Positions 42,058-50,072 of a stretch of 64,000 nt of DNA are shown here, one piece after another. Source of the stretch: RGIG3009 sp045578625. Its GTDB lineage: Bacteria; Bacillota; Clostridia; Oscillospirales; Acutalibacteraceae. The notes under the pieces were generated by a model. It was not told where the DNA came from. It saw only the letters and a list, made by a program, of their open reading frames with translations, and searched no databases. The translations under genes were made by a program, and so were the position numbers. Position 1 is the first letter of the stretch. The number at the start of each line of letters is the position of its first letter. The stretch covers positions 1 through 64,000 of the forward strand of contig JAZNKN010000057.1 of assembly GCA_045578625.1 (NCBI GenBank). Reading direction: 5' to 3'.

Positions 42058-42349
42058 ACGCGCCCCCCCTTTGATAAATTGTCACGGAAGGAGTATGGGA
42101 AGGGGGTGGTGATTTATGCAAAAAATCAGGGTAAAAATTCCGTCGAAACGGCGTGTCGGACAAGGCAATATAACTCTTTGTAATAATTTGTTTTTCACCG
42201 TTTTGGTGGAAAACTCTGTGGAAAATGTGAACAAATCGCGGTTTCAAAGGGGTTTTCACAGGCGTTTGCCGTCGAAAAACCCTCGATTTTCTATTTTTTA
42301 CCGTTTTTTTGCATACAAACTGTTGAATTTTTCACCGCATACGAATGCA
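42058..42349. other. AT-rich non-coding stretch
   Basis: About 290 bases without a convincing gene. A plus-strand frame from 42116 has a ribosome-site-like GGAAGG upstream but no recognisable protein pattern and runs into the end of the DUF6062 gene on the other strand. One TGTGGAAAA (42217-42225) resembles a DnaA box, but it is isolated. Confidence 0.4.
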
Positions 42350-43042
42350 TCACGGCATACGGCTGGTGAGGTACTGCACCGACCGTTCGACAGCATCGCG
42401 CGAATTGCCCCAATCGGCCCCTTCGCTGCTGCTGCGATAGTCAAACATTTTGCAGAAATGTGACACGTCGCCGTGCAGCTCGCTCAGCGTGCGGCGGGAC
42501 AGCTCGGCGGCGACCTTGGCGAATTCCGGCACCCGCTTTTTGTTCATACACGCCTCGGCGGTGCCGACCAGTCGGGTGAAGTGGGGGAGACACAGCTGCG
42601 GCTGCTCGGCAAACAGTTTGCGGAAATCGTCCTCGTTTTCCCACAGACGGCAGACGGTGGCGAGCATACGCTCCATCGCCCAATCTACCTGCTTGCACAG
42701 AAAGCACGTTGCCCCGCGCTCGCCGGCATTCTTCGCCTGCTTGCGTCCATTGACACCGAGGAGGGGCGTGCTTTTGAACACCTGCTGCTCCAACTCGTCC
42801 AGATGGCTTTCCAACATCAGCGCCACACCCAAACGGTTGCGCTGCTTTAAGATCAGGCGATAATGGTCGATGCAAAAGCCCAACCGATTGGTCTCAATAC
42901 GCACGTCCGGCTCCATCATCGCGGCACCGGTGATATATTCCGCCACCCGCTTCTCCAACAGGTCGCGCATTCGGCAGATGGGACAGCCGTCCTTGGGTTC
43001 AAAAACCTCACTTACGGGAATACTGGTGATATCCTCACGCAT
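42350..43042 (-). CDS. DUF6062 family protein
   Basis: A 230-residue cytosolic protein matching DUF6062. Paired Cys/His motifs recur: CPICRM, FCIDHY, CFLCKQ and LCLPHF, which suggests one or two metal sites with an internal repeat (inference). No function is known for the family. The start at 43042 was preferred over GTG 43051, because GGAAAGGA lies 10 bases upstream of the former and almost touches the latter. Confidence 0.82.
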   Translation of the reverse strand: MREDITSIPVSEVFEPKDGCPICRMRDLLEKRVAEYITGAAMMEPDVRIETNRLGFCIDHYRLILKQRNRLGVALMLESHLDELEQQVFKSTPLLGVNGRKQAKNAGERGATCFLCKQVDWAMERMLATVCRLWENEDDFRKLFAEQPQLCLPHFTRLVGTAEACMNKKRVPEFAKVAAELSRRTLSELHGDVSHFCKMFDYRSSSEGADWGNSRDAVERSVQYLTSRMP

Positions 43043-43065
43043 CGGGAACACATCCTTTCCTCACA

Positions 43066-43094
43066 AGTATACCAATATCCGCCCCTCGGCACAA
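43066..43094 (-). promoter_or_regulatory. DUF6062 promoter
   Basis: On the minus strand TTGTGC (43094-43089), 17-nt spacer, extended TGG-TATACT (43071-43066). Confidence 0.6.
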
Positions 43095-43132
43095 GTTTTT
43101 TTAAAAAAGTAGCGGATTTTTTGCAAAAACTC

Positions 43133-43161
43133 TTTCAAATTTCGCAGAGATGGTGTATAAT
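43133..43161 (+). promoter_or_regulatory. fba promoter
   Basis: TTTCAA (43133-43138), 17-nt spacer, extended TG-TATAAT (43156-43161), about 30 bases upstream of fba. Confidence 0.7.
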
Positions 43162-43191
43162 ATCACCACATTGATTTAGGAGGTCAATTTT

Positions 43192-44127
43192 ATGCCTTTG
43201 GTAAATACGAAAGAGATGTTCCAGAAAGCGTACGAGGGCGGCTACGCCATCGGCGCGTTCAACGTCAACGACATGGAGATCGTGCAGGGCATCGTCGATG
43301 CTTGCAAGGAGATGAACTCTCCTGTCATCCTACAGGTATCCGGCTCGGCTCGTAAATATGCTCGCCACGGCTATCTGTACCACATGGTGCAGGCCGCAGT
43401 GGAAGAGACCGGTCTGCCGATCGCGCTGCATCTGGACCATGGCTCCAGCTTTGAGCTGTGCAAGGAGTGCATCGACGGTGGCTTCACCTCCGTGATGATC
43501 GACGGCTCTCATCTGCCGTACGAGGAGAACGTGGAAGTGACCCGCAAGGTCGTGGAGTATGCGCACGCCCGCGGTGTCACGGTGGAAGGCGAGTTGGGTC
43601 AGCTGGCCGGTGTTGAGGACGAAGTCAGTGTTGAAGCGGATAAGGCCAACTACACCGATCCTGAGCAGGTGCAGGATTTTGTGACCCGCACCGGCGTGGA
43701 TTCGCTGGCGATCGCCATCGGCACCAGCCATGGCGCGTTCAAGTTCAAGCCCGGCCAGAAGCCGCAGCTTCGCTTTGACATTCTGAAGGAGGTCATGGAT
43801 CGCCTGCCCGGCTTCCCGATCGTGCTGCACGGCGCTTCCTCGGTTATGCCGGAGTACGTCGCCATCGTCAATCAGTACGGCGGCCAGATGGCGGATGCCA
43901 TCGGCATTCCGGAGGATATGCTGCGTGAAGCGGCGTCCCTCGCCGTCTGCAAGATCAACGTGGACTCCGACCTGCGCCTGGCGCTGACCGCCGGTATTCG
44001 TCGTCATCTGGCGGAGAACCCGACGCACTTCGATCCCCGCCAGTATCTGGGCGAGGGCCGCACCTGCATCACCGAAGTGGTGAAGCACAAGATCCAGAAC
44101 GTTCTGGGCAGCGCCGGTCGCGCTTAA
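43192..44127 (+). CDS. fba: Fructose-bisphosphate aldolase, class II
   Basis: A 311-residue zinc aldolase of glycolysis and gluconeogenesis that cleaves fructose-1,6-bisphosphate to glyceraldehyde-3-phosphate and dihydroxyacetone phosphate. Class II signatures are visible: LHLDHGSSFE (zinc His), GFTSVMIDGSHLPYEEN, VEGELGQLAG, IGTSHGAFKF and VLHGASSV. The codon use and near-consensus promoter suit a highly expressed gene. AGGAGG precedes the ATG. Downstream is a weak hairpin (44142-44173). Confidence 0.96.
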   Translation: MPLVNTKEMFQKAYEGGYAIGAFNVNDMEIVQGIVDACKEMNSPVILQVSGSARKYARHGYLYHMVQAAVEETGLPIALHLDHGSSFELCKECIDGGFTSVMIDGSHLPYEENVEVTRKVVEYAHARGVTVEGELGQLAGVEDEVSVEADKANYTDPEQVQDFVTRTGVDSLAIAIGTSHGAFKFKPGQKPQLRFDILKEVMDRLPGFPIVLHGASSVMPEYVAIVNQYGGQMADAIGIPEDMLREAASLAVCKINVDSDLRLALTAGIRRHLAENPTHFDPRQYLGEGRTCITEVVKHKIQNVLGSAGRA

Positions 44128-44141
44128 TTTCGGTTTTATCA

Positions 44142-44176
44142 AAGACCCTGCTGATCTCGGTTGGCAGGGTCTTGCT
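44142..44176 (+). terminator. Hairpin after fba
   Basis: AAGACCCTGC / GCAGGGTCTT stem with a 12-base loop and a weak T tract (TTGCTTT). Some read-through into polA is likely, as no promoter is obvious before polA. Confidence 0.5.
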
Positions 44177-44208
44177 TTAGATATCCCGCAGAAAGGATGG
44201 GATCTGCC

Positions 44209-46734
44209 ATGTCCCTCTTGGTCATCGACGGCAACAGCATCCTCAACCGTGCCTTTTACGGTATCAAGGTGCTGACCACACACGATGGAACGCCCACCAA
44301 CGCCTTGGTCGGCTTCCTCAATATCTACCACCGCCTGTTGGATCAAACCAAGGCAGACGCGGTGGCGGTCGCCTTTGACCGTAAGGCACCGACCTTCCGC
44401 CACGCGATGTACAGTGAATACAAGGCAGGGCGTAAGGGTATGCCGGAGGAGCTGGCGATGCAGCTGCCGCTTATCAAGGAGCTGCTCACGTATATGGGCT
44501 GCTCGGTGGTGGAGCAGGATGGCTACGAGGCAGATGACATTCTCGGCACGCTGTCCGCGGCTGCGGCGGCACAGGGCGTGCCGTGCTACATCGCCACCGG
44601 CGACCGCGACTCGCTGCAACTCGTGGGGGACGGTGTTACCGTTCTTCTCGCGGCGACACGGATGGGGCAGCCGGAAACGTTGGTCTACGACCGCGCCGCC
44701 ATCCAAGAAAAATACGGTCTTTCTCCGGAGCAGCTTATCGATCTGAAAGCCCTGATGGGTGACTCCAGCGATAACATCCCCGGTGTTCCCGGTGTGGGTG
44801 AAAAGACCGCGCTGGACCTGCTGCATCAGTTCGGCACGTTGGACGGCGTGTACGAGCATCTGTCGGACGTGCGCGACAGCCTGCGCCGTAAGCTGGAGGC
44901 GGGGCGCGAGAGCGCTTATCTCAGCCGTCAGCTGGGCGAGATCTGCCGCACGATGCCGCTTACGGACACCGCACCGTCCGCATATGCGCTGCGCGAGCCG
45001 CAGCGTGACGAGCTTGCGCTGCTGATGACACGGTTGGAGCTGTTTAAGCTGATGGACCGTATGGGCGTTGCTCCCGCCACTGCCGCACCGACCGCGGCAC
45101 AGGCGGCACCGGCCTTGACCGAGGCCGACGCTGCCCAGCTTCTTGCTTGTTCGGTCATTGACATTTGGGTGGCGGAGGATACCGTGTGGCTGTCGGCAGA
45201 CGGCAAGGCGGCTTCGCTGCCGGTAAACGATCTGTTCTTTTTGAACTGTCTGGCCGATCCCGCCGTGGGCAAACGCGTGGCAGATACCAAGGCATTGGCG
45301 GCGCTCGCGTTGGAATACGGCGTGACCCTCGCCGGTGTCACGATGGACACGCAGCTTGCCGCGTACCTGTTGGACCCCTTGGCATCCGGCTATGAGCTGC
45401 TGCGTGTTGCGCAGCAATACGGCGTGGCGGCACCCGAGGGCGAGCAGCCGGAGGAGCTGCGCGTGCTGTCGCCGCTTGCGGATAAATTGACCGCGGAGAT
45501 CGCTGCCGCGGGTCAGGACAAGCTGCTGCGCGAGATGGAGATCCCGCTGGCACTGGTGTTGGCGGATATGGAGCGCGTCGGTTTTGCCGTGGACCGTGAG
45601 GGGCTGCAGCGGTTCGGCACGGCGCTCGGTGAGCATATTGACGAGCTCACCGCCGGCATCGCCGAGGCGGTGGGCTATGCGTTTAACCTAAATTCCCCAA
45701 AGCAGCTTGCCAAGGCACTGTTTGAGGACCTCGGTCTGCCGGCCAAAAAGAAGACCAAATCCGGGTATTCCACCAACGCCGAGGTGTTGGAGAGCCTGCG
45801 CAATGCGCATCCCGTCGTGGGGATGATCTTGGATTACCGCACGCTGTCCAAGCTGAAATCCACCTATTGCGACGGCTTGGAGAAGGAGATCGCCGAGGAC
45901 GGACGCATTCATACCAGTTTTAATCAGACGGAGACCCGCACCGGCCGTATCTCCTCCACCGAACCCAATCTGCAGAACATTCCGGTGCGACAGGAGCTCG
46001 GCCGCGAGTTGCGCCGCTTCTTCCACGCCCGCGACGGCGCGGTGCTGTGCGATGCGGACTACTCGCAGATCGAACTGCGGGTACTGGCAGCGTTGTCCGG
46101 TGACGAGACAATGGTGCGCGCCTTCAATGAGGAAGAGGACATTCATCGCATCACCGCCGCGCAGGTGTTCAACGTGCCGGAGGAGATGGTGACTCCGTTG
46201 ATGCGCTCGCAGGCCAAGGCGGTCAATTTCGGCATCGTCTACGGCATCGGTGCGCACTCGCTGTCCGAGGATATCCACGTCTCCTACGGCGAGGCGAAGC
46301 GATACATTGACCAGTATTTGGCAAAGTACAGTGCTGTCGCCGGTTATATGGATAACCTGATCGAGACGGCGCGGCAGACCGGCTATGCCGAAACGTTGTT
46401 CGGTCGTCGTCGGCCGTTGCCCGAACTGAGGGTTACTAATCACATGACTCGCGCCTTTGGTGAGCGCGTTGCCCGCAATATGCCGATCCAAGGTACGGCG
46501 GCGGATATTATCAAACTAGCGATGATCCGTGTACACGAGCGCCTGCGCCGTGAAGGCCTGGATGCGCAGCTGATCCTGCAGGTGCACGACGAACTCATCG
46601 TGGAGGCAGCCGAGCAGGATGCCGACCGCGCCTCGGCAGTGCTGCAGGAGGAAATGGAAGCTGCGGCATCTCTTGCGGTGCGTCTGCGTGCGGACGTGCA
46701 TACCGGTAAGACGTGGTACGACGCTAAGCAATAA
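44209..46734 (+). CDS. polA: DNA polymerase I
   Basis: An 841-residue Pol I. The 5'-3' exonuclease domain (SLLVIDGNSILNRAFYG, then GYEADDILGTLS, and ALMGDSSDNIPGVPGVGEKT) occupies about residues 1-290. The middle domain lacks the DxE and other acidic exonuclease motifs, so proofreading is probably absent, as in several Firmicutes. The polymerase domain has CDADYSQIELRVLAALSG (motif A), RSQAKAVNFGIVYGIG (motif B) and LQVHDELIVEA (motif C). ATG 44209 was chosen by family start (MSLLVIDGN); AAAGGATGG lies upstream. Confidence 0.96.
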   Translation: MSLLVIDGNSILNRAFYGIKVLTTHDGTPTNALVGFLNIYHRLLDQTKADAVAVAFDRKAPTFRHAMYSEYKAGRKGMPEELAMQLPLIKELLTYMGCSVVEQDGYEADDILGTLSAAAAAQGVPCYIATGDRDSLQLVGDGVTVLLAATRMGQPETLVYDRAAIQEKYGLSPEQLIDLKALMGDSSDNIPGVPGVGEKTALDLLHQFGTLDGVYEHLSDVRDSLRRKLEAGRESAYLSRQLGEICRTMPLTDTAPSAYALREPQRDELALLMTRLELFKLMDRMGVAPATAAPTAAQAAPALTEADAAQLLACSVIDIWVAEDTVWLSADGKAASLPVNDLFFLNCLADPAVGKRVADTKALAALALEYGVTLAGVTMDTQLAAYLLDPLASGYELLRVAQQYGVAAPEGEQPEELRVLSPLADKLTAEIAAAGQDKLLREMEIPLALVLADMERVGFAVDREGLQRFGTALGEHIDELTAGIAEAVGYAFNLNSPKQLAKALFEDLGLPAKKKTKSGYSTNAEVLESLRNAHPVVGMILDYRTLSKLKSTYCDGLEKEIAEDGRIHTSFNQTETRTGRISSTEPNLQNIPVRQELGRELRRFFHARDGAVLCDADYSQIELRVLAALSGDETMVRAFNEEEDIHRITAAQVFNVPEEMVTPLMRSQAKAVNFGIVYGIGAHSLSEDIHVSYGEAKRYIDQYLAKYSAVAGYMDNLIETARQTGYAETLFGRRRPLPELRVTNHMTRAFGERVARNMPIQGTAADIIKLAMIRVHERLRREGLDAQLILQVHDELIVEAAEQDADRASAVLQEEMEAAASLAVRLRADVHTGKTWYDAKQ

Positions 46735-46763
46735 GTTTTTTCGCCTTTTGCGGGAAAATCTCT

Positions 46764-46791
46764 TTGCGCAGCGCGAAATTTATGGTACACT
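46764..46791 (+). promoter_or_regulatory. tsaE-tsaB promoter
   Basis: TTGCGC (46764-46769), 16-nt spacer, extended TGG-TACACT (46786-46791). Confidence 0.55.
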
Positions 46792-46820
46792 GTAAGAAAC
46801 ACGCGAAAGGAGAATGCCCC

Positions 46821-47243
46821 ATGACCCGCATCGTCACGCACAGCGTCGCAGAGACCCAGGCTGTCGGCAGCAGCTTGGCTCGGCACTGCACGGCCGGTAC
46901 GGTGGTGGCATTCTTCGGTGGCTTGGGTATGGGCAAGACCGCGTTTGTTCGGGGAATGGCACAGGTGCTGTCTCCGGCGGCGGAGGTGTCCAGCCCCACC
47001 TTTGCGTTGGTCAACGACTACGGCGGTACACCGCCGCTCGTGCATTTTGATATGTACCGTGTCACTGGCTGGGAGGATCTCGATACCACCGGCTTCTTCG
47101 ATTATCTGGACGCCGGCGCGATCCTTGCCGTAGAGTGGAGCGAAAACATTGAGGCGGCGCTACCGGAGGACGCGGTGCGCATCACCTTTGAACGTCTGTC
47201 CGAAACTGACCGTGCCATCACGGTAGAGGGGGTGTCGCTGTGA
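46821..47243 (+). CDS. tsaE: tRNA t6A biosynthesis ATPase TsaE
   Basis: A 140-residue P-loop ATPase required with TsaB and TsaD for the N6-threonylcarbamoyl modification of ANN-decoding tRNAs. Walker A is GGLGMGKTAFVRG (about residues 33-45), and SPTFALVNDY and HFDMYRV are typical. AAAGGAG precedes ATG 46821 by 8 bases. Its TGA overlaps the tsaB GTG start by 4 bases. Confidence 0.94.
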   Translation: MTRIVTHSVAETQAVGSSLARHCTAGTVVAFFGGLGMGKTAFVRGMAQVLSPAAEVSSPTFALVNDYGGTPPLVHFDMYRVTGWEDLDTTGFFDYLDAGAILAVEWSENIEAALPEDAVRITFERLSETDRAITVEGVSL

Positions 47244-47974
47244 AAGCGTTACCGCAACCGTATACGCTGCTGGCGGTGGAATCCTCCGCCGGTCCTGCCT
47301 CCTGCGCGGTACTGCGCGTGGAGGACGGACGCGAAACGCTGCTTTGCTCCGCGTCTGTCAACACCCGCCTGACCCACAGCCAGACCCTGATGCCGATGAT
47401 CGAGGATATGCTGCGCAATGCCGGTCTGTCGCTGGACGCGGTGGATGCCTTGGCGGTTGCGGTCGGCCCCGGTTCGTTCACCGGTGTTCGCATCGGTGTG
47501 GCGGCAGTCAAGGGCTTGGCATTTCCGCAGGACCTGCCCTGCGTACCGGTCTCCACGTTGGAGGGGATGGCACGCCGCTTTGAAGGGCTGCCGATGAACT
47601 GTGATATTTTGACGGCGATGGATGCCCGCTGCCGTCAGGTGTATACCGCCCTGTTTTCGCTGCACGACGGCGTGCTGACGCGGGAAACGCCGGACGAGGC
47701 GCTGTCGCTGGACGAGCTGTCCGAGCGCTTGACGATGCGAGAGCGTCCCATTCTGGTGGTGGGGGACGGCGCAGCGCTGTGCTGTGCCGAAATGCCGCAT
47801 TTGCGGCTTGCTCCCGCCGGTCAGCGTGACCAAAGCGCGGTGGGCGTTGCCCGTGCCGCCGTGCCGCGGTTGGCCGCCGACGAATGCGTGTCGGGGGATA
47901 CGCTGCTTCCCGTGTACCTGCGCCTGCCGCAGGCAGAGCGTGAGTTGCGCCGCCGTCAGGCCGAGGGCAAATAA
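47240..47974 (+). CDS. tsaB: tRNA t6A biosynthesis subunit TsaB
   Basis: A 244-residue ASKHA-fold protein, the dimerisation partner of TsaD in t6A synthesis. The family opening LLAVESSAGPASCAVL and the core VAVGPGSFTGVRIGVAAVKG are intact. It starts at GTG overlapping tsaE. The usual downstream rimI and tsaD are not here; upp follows instead. Confidence 0.93.
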   Translation: MKALPQPYTLLAVESSAGPASCAVLRVEDGRETLLCSASVNTRLTHSQTLMPMIEDMLRNAGLSLDAVDALAVAVGPGSFTGVRIGVAAVKGLAFPQDLPCVPVSTLEGMARRFEGLPMNCDILTAMDARCRQVYTALFSLHDGVLTRETPDEALSLDELSERLTMRERPILVVGDGAALCCAEMPHLRLAPAGQRDQSAVGVARAAVPRLAADECVSGDTLLPVYLRLPQAERELRRRQAEGK

Positions 47975-48033
47975 CCGTTGGAATCCTTCCGCGTGTGTCG
48001 CGGATCATCATTACCATACTGGAGGTTACTGTT

Positions 48034-48663
48034 ATGTCTAAGCCGTTTATTGCGGAGCATCCGTTGATCCAACACAAGGTCTCGATCCTGCGCGACAAGA
48101 GCACCAGCTCCAAGCAGTTCCGCGAGCTCATCCGTGAGATCACCCAGCTGATGGTGTATGAGGCGACCCGCGATCTGCCGCTGTGCGACGCTATCGTTGA
48201 AACGCCGATGGCAGTGATGACCGGCAAGAAGATCGCCGGCCGCAAGCTGGCGTTCGTGCCGATCCTGCGTGCCGGTCTGGGTATGGTGGACGGCGCGGTG
48301 GAGCTGGTTCCCTCGGCGCGTGTGGGCCACATCGGTCTGTACCGCAACGAGGAGACCCTCAAGCCGGTAGAATACTATTGCAAGCTTCCCGGTGATATTG
48401 AGGAGCGCGAGGTCATCGTGCTGGATCCCATGCTGGCGACCGGCGGCTCCGCAGTGGATGCTATCGGCCAGATCAAGCAGCGCGGTCCCAAAAGCATCAA
48501 GTTTATGTGCATCATTGCCGCTCCCGAAGGCCTGAAGGCGCTGACGGAAGCCCATCCGGATGTGCAGGTCTACTGCGCCGCACTGGATGACCATCTCAAT
48601 GAAAAGGGCTATATCGTTCCCGGTCTCGGCGATGCCGGCGACCGTATTTTCGGTACGAAATGA
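48034..48663 (+). CDS. upp: Uracil phosphoribosyltransferase
   Basis: A 209-residue salvage enzyme that makes UMP from uracil and PRPP. HPLIQHKVSILRDKSTSSKQ and ILRAGLGMVDG near the N-terminus, the PRPP loop VLDPMLATGGSA and the uracil-binding VPGLGDAGDRIFGT end are intact. It complements the pyrR-uraA uptake operon at 15-17 kb. GGAGG precedes ATG 48034 by 8 bases; the upstream frame extension was rejected. Confidence 0.96.
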   Translation: MSKPFIAEHPLIQHKVSILRDKSTSSKQFRELIREITQLMVYEATRDLPLCDAIVETPMAVMTGKKIAGRKLAFVPILRAGLGMVDGAVELVPSARVGHIGLYRNEETLKPVEYYCKLPGDIEEREVIVLDPMLATGGSAVDAIGQIKQRGPKSIKFMCIIAAPEGLKALTEAHPDVQVYCAALDDHLNEKGYIVPGLGDAGDRIFGTK

Positions 48664-48666
48664 TCA

Positions 48667-48712
48667 AAGCCGCCTTCCTGCGTTTCGGCAGGGAGGCGGC
48701 TTCGTTGTTTAT
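48667..48712 (+). terminator. upp terminator
   Basis: A 15-base stem (48667-48681 with 48688-48702, one mismatch) with a 6-base loop, followed by a T-rich tail that runs into the rpe promoter. Confidence 0.7.
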
Positions 48713-48741
48713 TTGACTTTTTCGCAAAAATGCGGTACAAT
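48713..48741 (+). promoter_or_regulatory. rpe promoter
   Basis: TTGACT (48713-48718), 17-nt spacer, TACAAT (48736-48741), 39 bases before the rpe ATG. Confidence 0.75.
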
Positions 48742-48780
48742 ACCACCGAATATGGAGTTTTTGAAAAAGAGGGGATAGTT

Positions 48781-49425
48781 ATGCAGATCTCACCGTCGAT
48801 CTTAACCTGTGATTTCGCACATCTGGCGGAGGAATTGGCGTTTGTGGAAGCCTCCGGTGCCGATATGGTGCATCTGGATGTGATGGACGGCGTGTTTGTT
48901 CCGAATTTAAGCTTCGGTCCGCCGGTGATCGCGCGGATGCGTCCGCTGACCTCCCTGTTTTTTGACGTGCATCTGATGATGGAGTATCCCGACCGTTTGG
49001 TCAAGGCGTTTGCCGATGCCGGCGCGGATCTCATCAACTTCCATATTGAAAGTGCCGCTCCGGTTGCGGAGACGTTGGCACAGATCCACGCGCTCGGCAA
49101 GCAAGCCGCGCTCACCCTCAAGCCCAAAACGCCGGCCGAGGCGGTGTTCCCGTACCTCCATCAGGTAGAGATGGTGCTGGTGATGACGGTGGAGCCCGGC
49201 TTTGGCGGTCAGAAGTTTATGGCGGACCAGATGCCGAAAGTACGCGCGCTGCGTGAGGAGATCGATCGCCGCGGTCTGTCGGTCAAGATCCAGGTGGATG
49301 GCGGTGTTTCTGCGGTGACCGCACCGGAAACGGCGGCGGCAGGCGCGGATATTGCCGTGGTGGGCAGTGCGCTGTTCAACGCGGAGGATCCGGCAGCGTT
49401 GGTGCAGGAGATCCATGCGCTGTAA
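48781..49425 (+). CDS. rpe: Ribulose-phosphate 3-epimerase
   Basis: A 214-residue TIM-barrel enzyme of the pentose phosphate pathway, interconverting ribulose-5-phosphate and xylulose-5-phosphate. ISPSILTCDFAHLAEEL, HLDVMDGVFVPNLSFGP, FDVHLMM, VEPGFGGQKF and VDGGVS match the active site (metal ligands Asp and His). AGAGGGG precedes ATG 48781. Its last 50 bases overlap the 3' end of the convergent mecA gene. Confidence 0.95.
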   Translation: MQISPSILTCDFAHLAEELAFVEASGADMVHLDVMDGVFVPNLSFGPPVIARMRPLTSLFFDVHLMMEYPDRLVKAFADAGADLINFHIESAAPVAETLAQIHALGKQAALTLKPKTPAEAVFPYLHQVEMVLVMTVEPGFGGQKFMADQMPKVRALREEIDRRGLSVKIQVDGGVSAVTAPETAAAGADIAVVGSALFNAEDPAALVQEIHAL

Positions 49426-49960
49426 GTAATCGGTGCAGCGCGTTGCCGACCGCGAGCGGTCGGCCGTGCTCCTCGGTGTAGGCGGCAGCGGCGCTGCCGT
49501 CGGCTACCCGCTCGGCAAATTCGTACAGCAGCCGTTTGCACGGCTCACCGGAAACGATATCCGGATACAGGATCAGCCGATACCCCTGTTTCCAGCAAAA
49601 CAGCGAGGCTGCGGGCAGCTGCTCCTCGGCAAGCCCGCCGAGACTGTCACCAAACCGCAGCAGGTCGTCAGCGTCGTGTATGGTGTATACCGCCGGCTCG
49701 GCCGTGGGGAAGAGCTCCCGCCGTCGTCCGGGTGTCAACAGTAGCAGGCAGCCGTCGCTCAGCGGCAACGCCTCCACCGTCAGCCCCTGCTCGGCGCGGA
49801 ACGCCAATCGCTGTTGTGCCACGTTGATCAGCTTGAGTACGGCACGCCGTGTAGCGGCGTCGCGGGCGTTCATTTGCTCGAATGCCAATCCGAAGCGCTG
49901 CATATCCGCGCGTGTCATCCATATTTTCAGGCAGCCGCCCTTGAGCGGTTCCATTTTCAT
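49376..49960 (-). CDS. mecA: Adaptor protein MecA-like
   Basis: A 194-residue protein matching MecA, which delivers substrates to ClpC. The N-terminal LKIWMTRADMQRFGL corresponds to the MecA substrate-binding start, and the C-terminal part (LYEFAERVADGSAAAAYTEE then HGRPL) to the ClpC-binding domain. It is slightly shorter than Bacillus MecA, with a divergent central linker. GGGAGGG precedes the ATG. The last 17 codons lie on the opposite strand of the rpe coding end; both stop codons are clear, so this is a true tail-to-tail overlap. ClpC is encoded at 36567-39032. Confidence 0.85.
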   Translation of the reverse strand: MKMEPLKGGCLKIWMTRADMQRFGLAFEQMNARDAATRRAVLKLINVAQQRLAFRAEQGLTVEALPLSDGCLLLLTPGRRRELFPTAEPAVYTIHDADDLLRFGDSLGGLAEEQLPAASLFCWKQGYRLILYPDIVSGEPCKRLLYEFAERVADGSAAAAYTEEHGRPLAVGNALHRLLTAHGSPAPTLPDPPR

Positions 49961-50072
49961 CGTATATCCCTCCCGTAATGGGTGTTTACTATCATCATAT
50001 TATGAGTACAGGCTCTTGGCAAGGAGCAAATTTTGGAGAATTTTGACCCGATGAGGAAAGGTGGTGCTTCCC

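Noticed and set aside
42217..42225. DnaA box suggesting an origin
   Set aside because: Only a single TGTGGAAAA match, no cluster, no dnaA/dnaN nearby, no AT-rich unwinding repeats.
42116..42463. 115-codon plus-strand frame as a gene
   Set aside because: There is purine-rich sequence upstream, but the translation has no recognisable pattern, and its end lies on the antisense of the DUF6062 coding region.
43330..45636. A 768-codon open frame on the minus strand
   Set aside because: It runs opposite fba and polA, both certain genes; its composition is typical of antisense high-GC frames.
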